Positions 41,467-52,850 of a stretch of DNA of 64,000 nucleotides are shown one piece after another. Below the pieces are notes generated by a model. It had not been told where the DNA came from. It did not search any database and saw only the letters and a program-made list of their open reading frames with translations. The stretch comes from Acanthosepion lycidas (taxonomy: Eukaryota > Mollusca > Cephalopoda > Sepiida > Sepiidae): contig OZ010580.1 in assembly GCA_963932145.1 (NCBI GenBank), positions 7,712,379 to 7,776,378 of the forward strand, in the 5' to 3' direction. Made by a program: the position numbers and the translations under genes. How positions within the stretch are numbered: position 1 is the first letter of the stretch; each line of letters begins with the position of its first letter.

Positions 41467-42650
41467 CATGCTCACTTATCAATTTCGTTAAGTTATATCA
41501 CCAGTAACATCTGCACTCTTTTTGAATAGAAATAACCAGATACAAAAAAAAAAAAAGCTTTTTTTATTTCTTTCTTCTCAAAAATCATTTATCGTGAGTA
41601 ACACATGAACGGGTTTATGCTAAAATAATGCATATTTTTAAGCAAAGGATGTCATTTGCGGACACTCACAAGACATTTGATCTGGATAAATGGATTTCAT
41701 CTTTGTGTAACTCTGTTTCGTCCACCGTTGATTGTTAATTTAATCAGCACGTGCGTTACACAGGTATATAAAGGACCGTTACGCTTTGTCTACGATGGAA
41801 GACGGAAGAAATAAAAAAAAAATCAAAGATGTAGTTTGGTTTTGATGAGAAAAAGATATCGTGCGTAATAATAATAATAAAAAAACAGAAAAAAGAGACA
41901 AAAGAAAATTCGGTGATAACACTCTAGTGCATTTAATGCCTGCTTTAGTTAAAACTATTTTTATTCTCTTGAGCGTAATTTTTTAAACAATGACCAGCAG
42001 CCATAATTATATGTGACTAGCTTGATGTGCTTGATTCAAAAATCGTACCACTCATACAGCAATCGCTATCACTTGAGTTAAAATATTTTTTCCCTTCCTT
42101 GACTTTAAAGGAGTGCCCTTTGCCATGCTGATGTTGCTACATGCCTTACTTCTTGCCTATCTCACACTGCGATTTTTTTCTAAGCTCTATACTAAACATT
42201 AAATCTGTTACGAAAAAAGAACTAAACAAAATGAACACAAAACGATCAGCTTTAAAAAAGGACTCGTAACTGGAAAAATGAATGAAAAAAGAATGTTAAC
42301 AACAAATACTTTTTCATACCCAACCCTGTTCTGCGGAATCAGAATCAACGTTGAATTTAAGCAAGCGAATGAGCCAATTGGAGTAAAGTGCCATGCAGAT
42401 TTAAATTTTTCCCACTTGTGACGAATGCAGCTATCGATTTTTTTTACTTGCTAGCTAACATTCATGTCAGTCAGCTGTTGGCTCTCACGCTGGCCAATAG
42501 AATCTTCCTGCCTATTCGTGGCAGCCAGCTATTATTTCCACTATCGATGGGAGTTGGGAAATGCAAGGTAAGTTTTGTCCTTTCCGCTAACTTGGAGCAT
42601 GTGCATGTAAATTTTGGTGCAAATCCGTCAAAAATTGCGGCCATGCATTC
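41467..42650. other. Unassigned region
   Basis: No recognised repeat or coding motif. 42400-42560 is more GC-balanced and contains 'GGCCAATAG' and 'GCAAGGTAAGT', which I do not call as promoter or splice site. Confidence 0.4.

Positions 42651-42654
<4 letters not shown>

Positions 42655-42714
<60 letters not shown>
42655..42714. repeat. (CA)n microsatellite
   Basis: About 30 CA units. Confidence 0.97.
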
Positions 42715-42715
<1 letters not shown>

Positions 42716-42814
42716 CCTGCCTTTTATAGATAGAGGTGAACAGGGAAAAGGAGGTACGTCAGAGATGCTGTTTGAATTTAGTGAGCAAATGAAAGTATAA
42801 ATAATCATAAGAAA

Positions 42815-42836
42815 TAAAGCAAGCAAGCAAGCAAGC

Positions 42837-42868
<32 letters not shown>

Positions 42869-42916
42869 AGAAATGTAAGAAAGAAAGAAAGAAAAAAAGA
42901 AAGAAAGAAAGAAAGC
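42815..42916. repeat. (GCAA)n/(GAAA)n microsatellite
   Basis: AGCA repeats followed by AGAA repeats. Confidence 0.96.
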
Positions 42917-43525
42917 GTAGGGTAGAGTAGGCAATAATGATCTTATACGTTTAAGGTCTGCTTCAGTGAAATAAAAACATGTCAATTTTGAATCTTTTCA
43001 TTTGCACCCTCTTACTTCTTTAATTAAAGACATACATTCATATTATTGGTTGTTATAGCAATATTTTTGTAAAAGATCTAAGCTCAAATGTGTAACGATT
43101 GAAATACGAGAATTTTCCATGGGATTATATACCGCCATGGAACTTACCATGAGCTTATTCATCCATTAACTTAAGTATTAAGATTCATCAGAAAATTCAA
43201 ATAGAAAATGACATCTCCATGGCTACTGATACTATTGAATACTTGTTCTCTATTTCGCCATTGTGACGCTTTAAACAACATTCTTATTTCTGTCTTCTTT
43301 GTGATATGCCCCTTCAGAAGGCGAGCGATCGTGACTCTCGGTAACGAACTTTATTTTACTGTACTAAGCAAACTTTGACACTTTGCCAAACGCTCTATTT
43401 CTCTATCTTAGCTCATACATTTACACAAAACAATTAAAATGATGTTAGAAATATAATAACTAAGATACTAGGCTAAAAATGACCTCAATTAAAAACCCAT
43501 TATCAAAAATATCTAATTACGTAAA
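42917..43525. other. Unassigned spacer
   Basis: No recognised element. Confidence 0.4.
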
Positions 43526-43529
43526 GGAT

Positions 43530-43890
43530 TTAAAAAAAAATCAATTCGACCCAAGCAAGGCGATAATGCTACTAAGACGCAAAGGATTACTGGGAGTGAA
43601 AGGGAAGACTTTAGAAGGAACTAGAAATGGAATCTTGAACAGGAAACACGGGATAAATCTCTAAAACTGTTCAAAAAAATCGTGAACGATTGTGAACACT
43701 AGGACAATAGGCGCACCTATCTAGTCCTATTAATGTGGAAAAGAATAGTAAAAATTATTTCAGAGTTTAATCGGAGACAGTATTATAAAACTGCAGTAGG
43801 CTTTAGAAGGGACCGTAAATCCAGTCCTAAAAAGGAAACAATGAATAAATCTTTACTCTTGTTCAAAAGACCCGGGAAGAGTATTGTTTG
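43530..43890 (-). mobile_element. LINE family A 3' tail fragment
   Basis: 'CGACCCAAGCAAGGCGATAA' (43547) and 'CTAAGACGCAAAGGATTACT' give the tail. 'TTGTTCAAAAGACCCGGGAA' (43859-) also occurs in the 10.3 kb copy. Confidence 0.65.
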
Positions 43891-44219
43891 GTTGTTCCTT
43901 GTTTAGCGGCATGTCGGCTTCTATGGGTTATTTAATGCCGAAATCTAAGTAATTTTTAACCTATTTTTTAGATAACAATGGTTTAGTGATACAAGTCTTA
44001 CTAAATAAACTGAGGGAAGAATTTGTGGATTCGTAGCTTAAGTAAGTGAATATAACAAACCTAACGAGTATTAGAACTCGAATTAGAACTTATCCATTAT
44101 CCAGTACACCACCCGCACACCCAAGCTTACAACACATGGTATTCCCAAAAGGTATCACATCTAGCTACTGACAACTTCACTTAAATTCGGTGATCGTATG
44201 GTAACTGGTGTTTCCACGT
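43890..44219 (-). mobile_element. 5S-tRNA chimeric SINE, full length
   Basis: The tail is 'TCTATGGGTTATTTAATGCC' (43920). The tRNA part covers 44040-44115 with 'CAGTACACCACCCGCACAC'. The 5S part covers 44118-44219 with 'AATTCGGTGATCGTATGGTA'. It is followed by (ATT)n and GATA repeats exactly as at 7.7 kb. Confidence 0.8.
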
Positions 44220-44444
44220 GATATTATTATTATTATTATTACATAGATAGATAAGGGGAGTAAATTAAATTTAATTAATTGTTTCTGTGATGCTTTAAAA
44301 TGACCCATCTATTTGCACTGAGCCTGGAAGAAGGCCAAAATAATTTAGGGCCTTTCACTGAAATCAAATTCAGTTTCAATCGTTTGTGAAGTATCGCTGT
44401 ACTGCATAAACCAATAATTGCAAGTTTTGCAAATCACAGACACA

Positions 44445-45179
44445 CGCACACATATATATTTAGGCAGCAATTTTTCATTAATGCATGTTTCATTAAATAA
44501 CATAGACAAGTTGTGTCTATTTATTTAAGTATATTGTCTGATAAGCTTAATCACATTATCACATTATCATTGAAAGACGAAAGGAAAACACCATATTGAT
44601 AGATTTTTAAATCCAATCTAAGCTTTCGGCTTAAACAAGCCATTATCAAAGATGACAACTTCAATAAAACAAACACACAGACGAAACAACAATGTTAGTC
44701 CGCCCTTGCTGCATGAAAATTTCCAAGTAACGACAAACTCGTATGTACGAGACGCGGAAGCGAAAATCGCGTCGCAGCTCGTGACGTCACACATGACCAC
44801 GCGAGAGTGGAAAACGAGAAGTATTAAGCATGGGGAGCCGTTGGTATAAACCCATGGTTTCTATTATAAATTATAGGCATTTAAGGATATTTGTGGAGAT
44901 TTCATAGTTTATTATGCTCAAGTTAGGTTTCAACTGTTTTATAAAGATTTAAGAATTTTTTTTTAAATTTTTGTTTATTGTTTTCATGTTTAAGTATAGT
45001 TGTGTTTTCAACAAGGATTTTCCAGAATTGTGTACTCGGCCAGGCATGTTGTTTTAAATGCTTAAAAATGTTAGAGTTATCATTTAAATGTAGAGTCAAG
45101 CGCCGTGAAAGCGAGTTTGTGGTGTGACCAACATAAATATTATTTAATCCGTTGTCTCTATTATTTAATGAATTAATGC

Positions 45180-45235
<56 letters not shown>
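44445..45235. mobile_element. Penelope-like insertion, inverted 3' ends, (TA)n border
   Basis: The left end 'TTTAGGCAGCAATTTTTC' and right end 'GAATTAATGCATTAATATA' are inverted relatives, and both ends point outward. 'AAGCTTTCGGCTTAAACAAG' and 'CCATTATCAAAGATGA' (44621-44655) are the minus-strand 3' hairpin. A 54-nt (TA)n tract (45182-45235) marks the right border. The uninterrupted locus at 8.1 kb has only CACATATAAG at this position. Confidence 0.8.
44965..45180 (-). pseudogene. PLE GIY-YIG endonuclease fragment
   Basis: The minus frame reads 'NNIYVGHTTNSLSRRLTLHL' (about 45090-45150), 'NDNSNIFKHLKQHAWPSTQF' and 'WKILVENTTILKHENN', with no stop across about 58 codons. The YVGxTxxxLxxRLxxH core and the late 'NTTIL' are hallmarks of the PLE C-terminal GIY-YIG nuclease, which nicks target DNA for primed reverse transcription. 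The N-terminal GIY strand reads NNIYVG. The RT domain is absent, so this is a 5'-truncated copy. Confidence 0.85.
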
Positions 45236-45238
<3 letters not shown>

Positions 45239-45420
45239 AACTTTTGTGTTAGAGACAGGTTTTCGGGCGGCAGAATGTCGTGATTCAGACGCAAATAAAG
45301 TAGCGGATCATTTATCATTTAGAGAAAAAAGAAAATACATTGGCCACTCATCTAGAACTCATTGTAATAACAAATAATAATAATATTCATTTATGATTTA
45401 AGAAAAAAGAAAGGTCTGAA

Positions 45421-46320
45421 CTGGATGATAGCTGAAACTATCTACTCCTATTGAACTGTGTTCGAAACCTTTCTCTGCAAAGCAATACAGAGGCTGCAGT
45501 TAGCATAAAAGAACTGTATTAAACTCAGACTTCTTGAAGGATGTGTAGAGATAAGCGTTGGTCCGAAATAGTTTTGGGAATCTCTGTAAGGAAATATATT
45601 TTAACGTTACATCGCATAAATTCTTCAGCAAGGAACCAGGACATTGTCGTATTGATCTTACAAGAACCGAACGATGAAAGTATCTAGAGCGAGTAAACCT
45701 TCGGCATCTCTCGTGCGTAACATATTTGGTGTCTGGTGGGGTAATTCTCGATTTATTGCACACTTAATACCATTACTTGTGGAGATCTTGTAAGATTTTC
45801 TTCGATTCGATTAGCCAGTATTGTTCCTATTTCGTTTCTCTTGAAGAACCTGCATACGAATCAGGCGGCGATATGTTGAGTGTAAGTAGTGTTTTTATAT
45901 TGCTACTTCTTTTACAGTTCGAAGTTTGTGCCTTTTAAGTGAAGACAAAATATACAAAAAATAACGAAGATAATAACTCGATAAAAATACGTATATACAC
46001 AAGGAATGAAACTTTATTATATTTTGGTAATAGTTTAAGGGTAAAATGATTACTTCACAGAAAACGATATAATCGAATAAGATGCAATGGTTGCTGGAAA
46101 AATGTCTTCCTTGTTCTGTGAACGTAAAGAAAAACAGTTTTATCTTGCATCTCAGTATGAACGTGTATACGCGTGCACTGACGCACAAAGCTTTAACGCA
46201 TGCCCACAGATGCGTTTTTTTTTTCCTAGCTGTCTTGCTTGGACTTTATGGTGAGGAACTCTCCGTGTGGGTTCGGCTCAAAGTCAAACTGGAACAGGTT
46301 AGTTTAAATAGCAATTACTT
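45421..46320. other. Unassigned region
   Basis: No recognised repeat. Several open frames (45500-45763 and 45895-46188 minus, 46082-46354 plus) show no known motif. Confidence 0.4.
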
Positions 46321-46324
46321 CTTT

Positions 46325-46625
46325 TTTTTTATTTCATCCAAAGCAAGGCAATAAAATTACTAAGACGCAAAAGATTACTGTCTTAAGCGGAGAGAATAAT
46401 AAAAAAGCAGAATTAAGACGGTAGAAAATAACGATTCACATTACATTTACATTTTTGAAGATGAAACCTGACTGGAAAGCAAGAAAGATAGGCTATAGTT
46501 CCACAAGCAAGAAGTGCGATAGAAGAAAGGGTTAGCATAGAACTTACGGCGACATGTAAATTTCAAACTTGTACTGCGCTGAAAGTCGTAAAGACGAGGT
46601 ACTATTAACGAAAGTATTATTTATT
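46325..46625 (-). pseudogene. LINE family A remnant
   Basis: The tail 'TTTCATCCAAAGCAAGGCAA' is followed on the minus strand by 'ATTCACATTACATTTACATT' (46431), matching the 'KCNVNR' coding region, and 'GTTCCACAAGCAAGAAGTGC' (46498), matching 'SHLWNS'. Confidence 0.7.
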
Positions 46626-47053
46626 TGTACAATGGTACAAAATGTGGCTCAACTACAATATGGCGACTGGGGAAAAGGACGGTGTTCTTCTGTCTTAAGA
46701 TTAAACTTAGCTAGCCATAAAAACTGACCCAGTCATACAAACAATATTCATTACACCAAGTCAACACATTCTTACGAACCTTTCTTACTGCATCCACCAT
46801 AATACCTCATTGTCTCTATGAAAATCCTAACTAGCCCCGGATATGTACAATTCATTCTCTGTGGGTAGGGAATAAAACAACAATTTAAAAACACAATGAG
46901 TATTTACAATATGAATACAGTATATTTCCATGAAAATAAACAAAATAATGTTAGCAATAAAACCCTCCACAATCTTTAAATGTGGCAGAAACACAAATTA
47001 ACTGGACGAAATTAATGCGGGACTATAAATGATATAAACGATTCCTTCGTCTC

Positions 47054-47545
47054 AAGCACTCACACGAGACACACACTCATTCAGACACAACAACAAATAC
47101 AAAAAACACTCACGCGAAACGAAAGACGCCCCGCATCCACCAAAGAATTGATATCACTGACCACCTAACGAGGGAGGGGATGGGGAATTAAACTAAACAA
47201 AAAAATAGGGACAGAAATAAAAGGGGCCAATGAGCATATATACCCTAGCTAACTCTACTGGGAAAAGAAAGTAATTCTTTTTTCGATTTTATCAAGAATC
47301 TCTAAATGGGTAGCAGGTACACTAGACTATGTGTGACAGCAATATTCAAAACATAGACGAATGGTAAACATATAAATATGTAAGATAGATTCTGGAGATA
47401 AAAATATTGTTTAGCACTACACAGTGAACCAACTTTCTAAGAACAGACCAATATAATATTTTCACTTCATATCAGTAGAAAATGTTAGCCCTAGAAGGCG
47501 TAACGGGTCAATCTACTGGGGGTTAGCATCAGCCATGCTGACTGA
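47054..47545 (-). pseudogene. LINE remnant, paired with the 58.5 kb copy
   Basis: Shares with 58545-58960 'GACCACCTAACGAGGGAGGG', 'GGCCAATGAGCATATATACC', 'GTAGCAGGTACACTAGACTA' and 'AGATAGATTCTGGAGATAAA'. Minus translation gives traces such as 'NLTYLYVYHSSMF' and 'EYCCHT..' around the '..RPCLEYCSHIW' block of LINE RTs. Confidence 0.7.
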
Positions 47546-47804
47546 AGGCAAAAAAGCCTCCCTCAGATGTTTCATATTTTCTTTCTTTGTCTACGTGCTC
47601 TTTTATGTAAGCAAATGAAACATAAATATTAATAAACAGTTAAATTGCTGGCTACTCCTTTACCGAAAAAAATAAATCTTTCAGGGTGTCCAGTTGCTGC
47701 AGATGTCTGCTAGTGATATATGTCTTGTTTCCACACCTAGAACCCATTTATGATTTAGGCTGTAACCATTCTTTGTGGAGTTTCTAGGAGGCGTCGCATA
47801 ATTG
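47546..47804. other. Unassigned spacer
   Basis: Likely the decayed continuation of the LINE ('GTTAGCATCAGCCATGCTGA' parallels 58.99 and 63.86 kb). Confidence 0.45.
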
Positions 47805-48212
47805 TTCTTTTTTTCCCAGCGCTTTCGGCTATACATTTAGCCATTTTCAAGGTTGAAATATATTAACTGTTAACAAAAAATAGATTTTTGTATGTATGCA
47901 TTTATATAATGTTTTCATTTTCAAAACACAGAATATTGTGTCCATGTTCATAGTTGATATTATAGAGTGTTTTTTTTTTAATAAGGTTTCCATTATTTTT
48001 AGCCCTTTTTTTACACGTAGACTATGCTATTACTTTTGTTTATATTACGACAAGTGTCCAGTAGGTCTCCATGTGTATTTAAATGAGACCTAATTGAGCT
48101 ATGGTCAGAAAGATGGACATTTAAATTCGTAAATAATATTTGCTGTATTTAATTTTGTTCTAAAAGGCATATCATATTCAATGTAACGCGCATGAAAGAA
48201 GGATTGATGCCT

Positions 48213-48218
<6 letters not shown>
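47805..48218 (-). mobile_element. Penelope-type 3' region fragment
   Basis: 'GCGCTTTCGGCTATACATTT' (47818) with 'GTGTCCATGTTCATAG' (47938) matches the 10.7-10.95 kb copy. The right end, 'GCATGAAAGAAGGATTGATG' then CCTAAACACAC, matches the 10.67 kb end in reverse orientation and enters (CA)n(TA)n. It is probably two fused pieces with outward ends. Confidence 0.65.

Positions 48219-48265
<47 letters not shown>
48219..48265. repeat. (CA)n(TA)n microsatellite
   Basis: CA then TA repeats at the element end. Confidence 0.96.
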
Positions 48266-48311
48266 GTTTTAAGGTATGCTATATTTATGGGATAAACTGC
48301 TCAATATAAAT

Positions 48312-48428
48312 ATAAAAGTGAACATTGAAGTCCTAACTCAGAGGCGACAGGTTGTTTCATGCTGGACACAATTGTCAGGCCACCGGATGAAACAGCTTGT
48401 CGCCTTTGAGTGTTCACTTCAATGTTCA

Positions 48429-48436
<8 letters not shown>
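48312..48436. repeat. Element F palindrome, imperfect
   Basis: 'AAAAGTGAACATTGAAGT' (48314-) and its inverse 'ACTTCAATGTTCACTTTT' (48416-48433) flank 'GAGGCGACAGGTTGTTTCAT' and 'ATGAAACAGCTTGTCGCCTT'. The centre 'GTCAGGCCAC' equals the loop of the 21.6 kb palindrome. The right end enters (TA)n. Confidence 0.88.

Positions 48437-48518
<82 letters not shown>
48437..48518. repeat. (TA)n microsatellite
   Basis: About 82 nt of pure TA. Confidence 0.97.
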
Positions 48519-48521
<3 letters not shown>

Positions 48522-49365
48522 GGAGGTTTTTACCCTCTCGCTTTTTGCTAGAACTGAAAACTAAACACGAAACTGTGCCTTTTGGGCGTCAATCTATGAC
48601 AATGCCATTTAGTTGAATTTTATCATTTGTCTAGAATTAATTGCGATTATTTTTTTTAAATAAATCAGAAAAATCTTTAAAAAAAAACATTTGCTTCCAA
48701 ATCTTTTGCATCATTTTTATATGTGGAAAAAAGTCTCTGTCTCGATTTCCAGAATGTATGTACAAGCGAACAGTAAAAAAAAATGTATTTTAAATCGAAA
48801 CATAAATGTTTACAGGCGGATAATAGTTCTAAAAATATTCATATTTCTAAGAGAATCGAATTAAAATTTAGATAAAAGAATTTTTTTTTAAATATTAACA
48901 TATAACTCCACCACTTTTAGCATTTGATTTTTTTTTATTTTAGGAAATTATGATTTTTTTTTTCTTTTATCTAATTTTTAAATTTTATTTTTAAATAAGT
49001 AACAACCGGTTTAAAACCGGAGGGCATGGATATAAAAAGATTAAGGAAATAAATACGGAAAAAAACAAATGATGAAAAAAAAAAAAAAATAAAAAAAAAC
49101 AGGCTTATGTTAATGTGATTATTCTTTAGGATAAAATTCACATTTTGGGACGTAAGTATTTTTTATTATTTATTAAATGAACGCAATGTCGATTTTGACT
49201 CGTATTTTTCTCGCAACTTTATTTAGGCAGTCAATTGATTGCATCCTCGACATTGCTCGCGTCGCCAATGAATGAAAAATCTCTTTCAAAGAATGTGGTC
49301 ATTTCTGCACAAGTCTTCACCACTATAATAATAAAATCATATGCACAAGTAGTCTGACTCTCCGG

Positions 49366-49368
<3 letters not shown>
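48519..49368. other. Unassigned AT-rich region
   Basis: Poly(A) and poly(T) tracts only. A small inverted pair 'AACCGGTTTAAAACCGG' is at 49003-49019. Confidence 0.4.

Positions 49369-49426
<58 letters not shown>
49369..49426. repeat. (TA)n microsatellite
   Basis: Pure TA. Confidence 0.97.
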
Positions 49427-49431
<5 letters not shown>

Positions 49432-49684
49432 GAATAATTCCTAATGAGCCAGGAACTTTACGTTTTATCTTAGTTACTCGATTGTTTTTTGTTTTTTTTG
49501 GGGGTTTTATTTTCTTCTTTTGATTGGAAATTTAAGGCACTGGACGATTTATTTCAACCTGTTCGGATGTTTCTAGGTCTTTCTTTTTTTACAATTTTTT
49601 TCCAGATACCAATTTGTTTTGATGTATTTATATTTGCGAATTGTGTCATTCGAGGTTATTCACCAACCGAGTATAGTTACTAGT

Positions 49685-49767
49685 ATAATATATATATATA
49701 TATATATATGGAGAGAGAGAGACCGATAGACAGACAGACAGACAGAGATGTGTGATTGTGTGGGTGC

Positions 49768-49802
<35 letters not shown>
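49685..49802. repeat. (TA)n, (GACA)n and (TG)n cluster
   Basis: TA at 49688-49709, GA/GACAGACA at 49711-49747, TG at 49769-49802. Confidence 0.95.
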
Positions 49803-49803
<1 letters not shown>

Positions 49804-50785
49804 CAAAAATATTGAAGCCATTACTTTGAAGAAAGATCTTAAGATAATAATAATTTTAAATTGATGAAAATATGCGAATTTATAACTACACGTACCATTT
49901 GTGATTGTAGGGAAGGCTTTAATAACAGTAAGAAAATCGTAATATACAAAGATGATGCCTTGTTTGATGTTCTTTTCAAAAGCCATTTATAAAGTCATTT
50001 CAGCGACTGTCTTCTGGACTAAATGACAAGGGAATGCATTAGCAATGAGTGGTAGCTATTAAAAAGATTCCACTAGTCTTCTGTCATCTAGAAGTTGGAG
50101 GCCAAATAAAGAAAAGAAAAAATGCCAACGGTCTCGTCATTGACAAATTATTGGCGCCCATAGAACAGGACAATGTATAAAAACGGGAGTGGGGTGTGGG
50201 AGAAAAAGAAAAAAAAAGAAGCGATTTAAAAAAGGAAAGAAAAGGAGCGGACGAAATATAAAAGCCATAAGTTAATGGCGAAAAATATGGCGGACAACTT
50301 TAATGGATCCCAAACTAAAACGATAAAAGGCGGGAAAAGAGAACCGTATAAAATATAAAATTAAGTAAATTAAAAATAAATGAATGCTAAAAAGAAATTT
50401 ATTTCAGAAGCCATCGAAGTTTTTGAGTATCACATTTAAATTCTTCTTTTTTTAAAAGTGTATAAATAGACAGTGTTTAAATCTGTTTTAAGAATTTGGG
50501 AAATCAAAGAAAACGCGAGTGTTTAAAATTGTATGAAAAGCAAACGAAGAAAAACATGTTTGAAAACAACGATAAATGTTTTATTGAAACTAACTGAAGT
50601 GCCGTATTTTAAAGACTTGTCAATAAATCTAATGGAGGAATTTTTTTTTTCAAGATTAGTAAATAAATGAATAAAGACGTTAGACTTATTCTTAAAATGT
50701 GTCATAATTTTTTTTACTTTGAAAAAGTTTTATATCAGTTTGAATACGTCAGAATAGTACCGATATCCTCGTATATAAATCGACA
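49803..50785. other. Unassigned AT-rich region
   Basis: No recognised element. Purine-rich between 50100 and 50260. Confidence 0.4.
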
Positions 50786-50789
50786 CACT

Positions 50790-51265
50790 GTACAGATTTT
50801 CTTCTTCTATCTGTCGTTCATCTTCAGGACTTGGGCTATCATAGTTCTCCACAACTTCCAACCATACTTCTCTTTGTAAGGTTTGTCATTTTGAAACCTG
50901 CCATCCTCTTTCTGCCATCCGTTAACATAAGCTCGTCAGGTTTGCTGACTCGTTTCCTATCCATGTTCCTCTTTTCCTGAGAGTGTCAAATTTTCCAAAC
51001 CCACTTTCCTCATTATATATCCCAGAAATTTCAGCTTTCTTTTCCTGATTCTAAGTATTAGTGTCATTTTATGTTTTTTGCCCATGCTATTCTCAGCATG
51101 CTTCTGTAGAACTACATTTTGATTGTCTGAAGATTTTTCTTCATTTCTGAGGAGTTTCCAGCGGAGGGCTGATAATACATAAGAGCGCCGCGCACTTGTC
51201 TTTGTTTCTAAGGAAACTTTTTCTAGTTCTTAATACTTTGCTTATCTTTTGAAAGCCAACTTTTC
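50790..51265 (-). pseudogene. LINE family B RT C-terminus
   Basis: Minus strand: 'SSEMKKNLQTIKM' (about 51115-51160), 'FYRSMLRIAWAKNIK' (51070-51112), 'KWVWKI' and 'MDRKRVSKPDELMLTDGRKR' (50910-50965), then 'TKRSMVGSCGEL' (50840-50880). It is collinear with the protein end seen at 15.4 and 30.2 kb. Confidence 0.78.
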
Positions 51266-51481
51266 TATACCAGTCTTACTTCAGTTTTCGGTGTTACATT
51301 TTTACTTCCGCTGTTAAAAAAAAAAATCTTTCCATGTATATTTTGTGTTTTACTTGATTTTGGCACCTTCATTTCGTAGCTGGCATTTTCCAACAACATT
51401 GTATGCTCTCTTTTTTGATAACGGACGATAATAGTTATGTTCCCATTCACATAAATACAGTAGAAAATACTGTTTGTTCCT

Positions 51482-51731
51482 CTGCAGTTGGAGATTCGTC
51501 TTCAACTGTGCTCGTAAAGCTCTCTGACTCCGGACAGAGATGATCCCCAGATAAAACTATGTCGAAGGGTAGAGTCTCGTCTCGGGAAACAACTACCCGA
51601 GCCCGTTTTATACGGAATCTACGGGGAATTTTTGGTTGAGCCTACGGGTTCGGATAGTCCACATTAAATTCGGCCTTGTGCGGCATCTGACCGCGTGGGA
51701 TGGTTGGTAGATATCCTGCAGTTGGAGATTC
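51482..51731 (+). mobile_element. Hairpin-rich GC retroposon unit d
   Basis: Bordered by 'CTGCAGTTGGAGATTC' at 51482-51497 and 51716-51731. The body includes 'GTCGAAGGGTAGAGTCTCGT', 'CTACGGGGAATTTTTGGTTG', 'GAGCCTACGGGTTCGG' and 'TTCGGCCTTGTGCGGCATC'. The paired stems are weaker than in units a and b. Confidence 0.78.
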
Positions 51732-51884
51732 ATTATGGAATTCACTTGACTCACTTCTAGCAATTGACTACTTCTGTGCACTGCTGGTGAATCTTATATG
51801 TGTTGTTCTTGTCCTGAGTATTATCATTCATTACTAACATTCGTGTGATTATTCTATTCAGTAACCTTCCCTACGTTACAACAG

Positions 51885-52505
51885 GTTTACAACAGGTATT
51901 ACTGCCACATATGGTTCAATGCTCCTACTTTATATTTAGAGATTCTTGATAAAATCCAAAGATGAATCAGCAATGTTATAGGTCCTGACCTGGTGTCTAG
52001 GCTTCATTCACTTTCGCACCGCCATAAAGTTGCCTCTCTTTGCCCTTTCTTTAAATACTTCCATGATAATTGTTCAGATAAGCTGTTTCTTATGATTCAT
52101 AAACTTTATGAATTTAAACGTAGTACTATATTAGCAACAAGTTTCCATCAGGTTACAGACGAATTGGCTTGATGTAAATTCTACGCTAATATTAGGTTGG
52201 TGCAAAAATAATGTCGTTTTCTCACATATGTTAATACGTCAAAAACGACATTATTTTTGCACCAACCTAATAGTTTCTTTTCACTCACTTCTCATTCATG
52301 GAACTCTCTTCCAGCATTTTGCTTTCCAGATAAATTTGACCGTCAAAAATCTAAATACAATGTCTGTTGTTATCTACTATCTTTTATTGTTCTCGATCCT
52401 CAATAACATTTCCCTTTTCTATTTCTCTCACAATCATTAATCCCTTGTTTCTTAGGCGCTTTACAGACCTACATGGGGTGAATTCGATTAAAAAATCATT
52501 TATTC
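51885..52505 (+). pseudogene. LINE family A remnant carrying a MITE
   Basis: Upstream of the MITE: 'YYCHIWFNAPTLYLEILDKI', 'SNVIGPDLVSRLHSLSHRHK' and 'CPFFKYFHDNCSDKLF'. Downstream: 'SFFSLTSHSWNSLPAFCFPD' and 'KSKYNV'. The coding trace resumes on the far side of the 78-bp MITE. The 3' tail 'CCCTTGTTTCTTAGGCGCTT' is at 52441. Confidence 0.8.
52193..52270. mobile_element. MADE1-like mariner MITE (copy 2)
   Basis: 78 bp, TTAGGTTGGTGC..GCACCAACCTAA, inverted repeats of about 30 bp with a short AT-rich centre. Flanked by TA on both sides (GCTAATA / TAGTTTC). It sits inside LINE coding sequence, so it is younger than that LINE copy. Confidence 0.92.
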
Positions 52506-52599
52506 TCACTTTCCTTTCATAGAAGAGGAGTAATATTACATTGAAAATCTCATAAGCTTATATCTGAAATGGCTAGGAATAACGTTAAGATCTATGCTA

Positions 52600-52850
52600 A
52601 AAAGAGTATTTTAACGTACCTTTCGTTTGTGTATCTATCTTCCGACTTTCTGCTTTCCATACCAGTTTGATATTCAAAAATTTAAATGAAATCTCACAGG
52701 TTATCTTCTATTTTCTTAATTCAGGTTCTTTTATTGTCCTATTACTTAATAGTATATTTTTCTCATATTTTCTAACACTTCGTAACCCCTTGCGTCTTAG
52801 TGGCCTTATTGCCTTCCTTGGCGTGAAATGATTAAAATGAAAGTTCAACA
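52600..52850 (+). pseudogene. LINE family A 3' end
   Basis: 'FRLSAFHTSLIFKNLNEIS' type coding trace (52640-52700), then the tail 'CGTAACCCCTTGCGTCTTAG' (52790) and 'CCTTGGCGTGAAATGATTAA' (52817). Confidence 0.7.

Larger units (their letters stand above)
44270..45420. mobile_element. Repeat element E, interrupted copy
   Basis: 44270-44437 and 45236-45420 together match 7960-8345. The interruption 44445-45235 is a Penelope-like insertion. Confidence 0.75.

Noticed and set aside
42470..42580. Promoter or splice donor (GGCCAATAG, GCAAGGTAAGT)
   Set aside because: Isolated short motifs without a coding exon or second site nearby, expected by chance in 64 kb.
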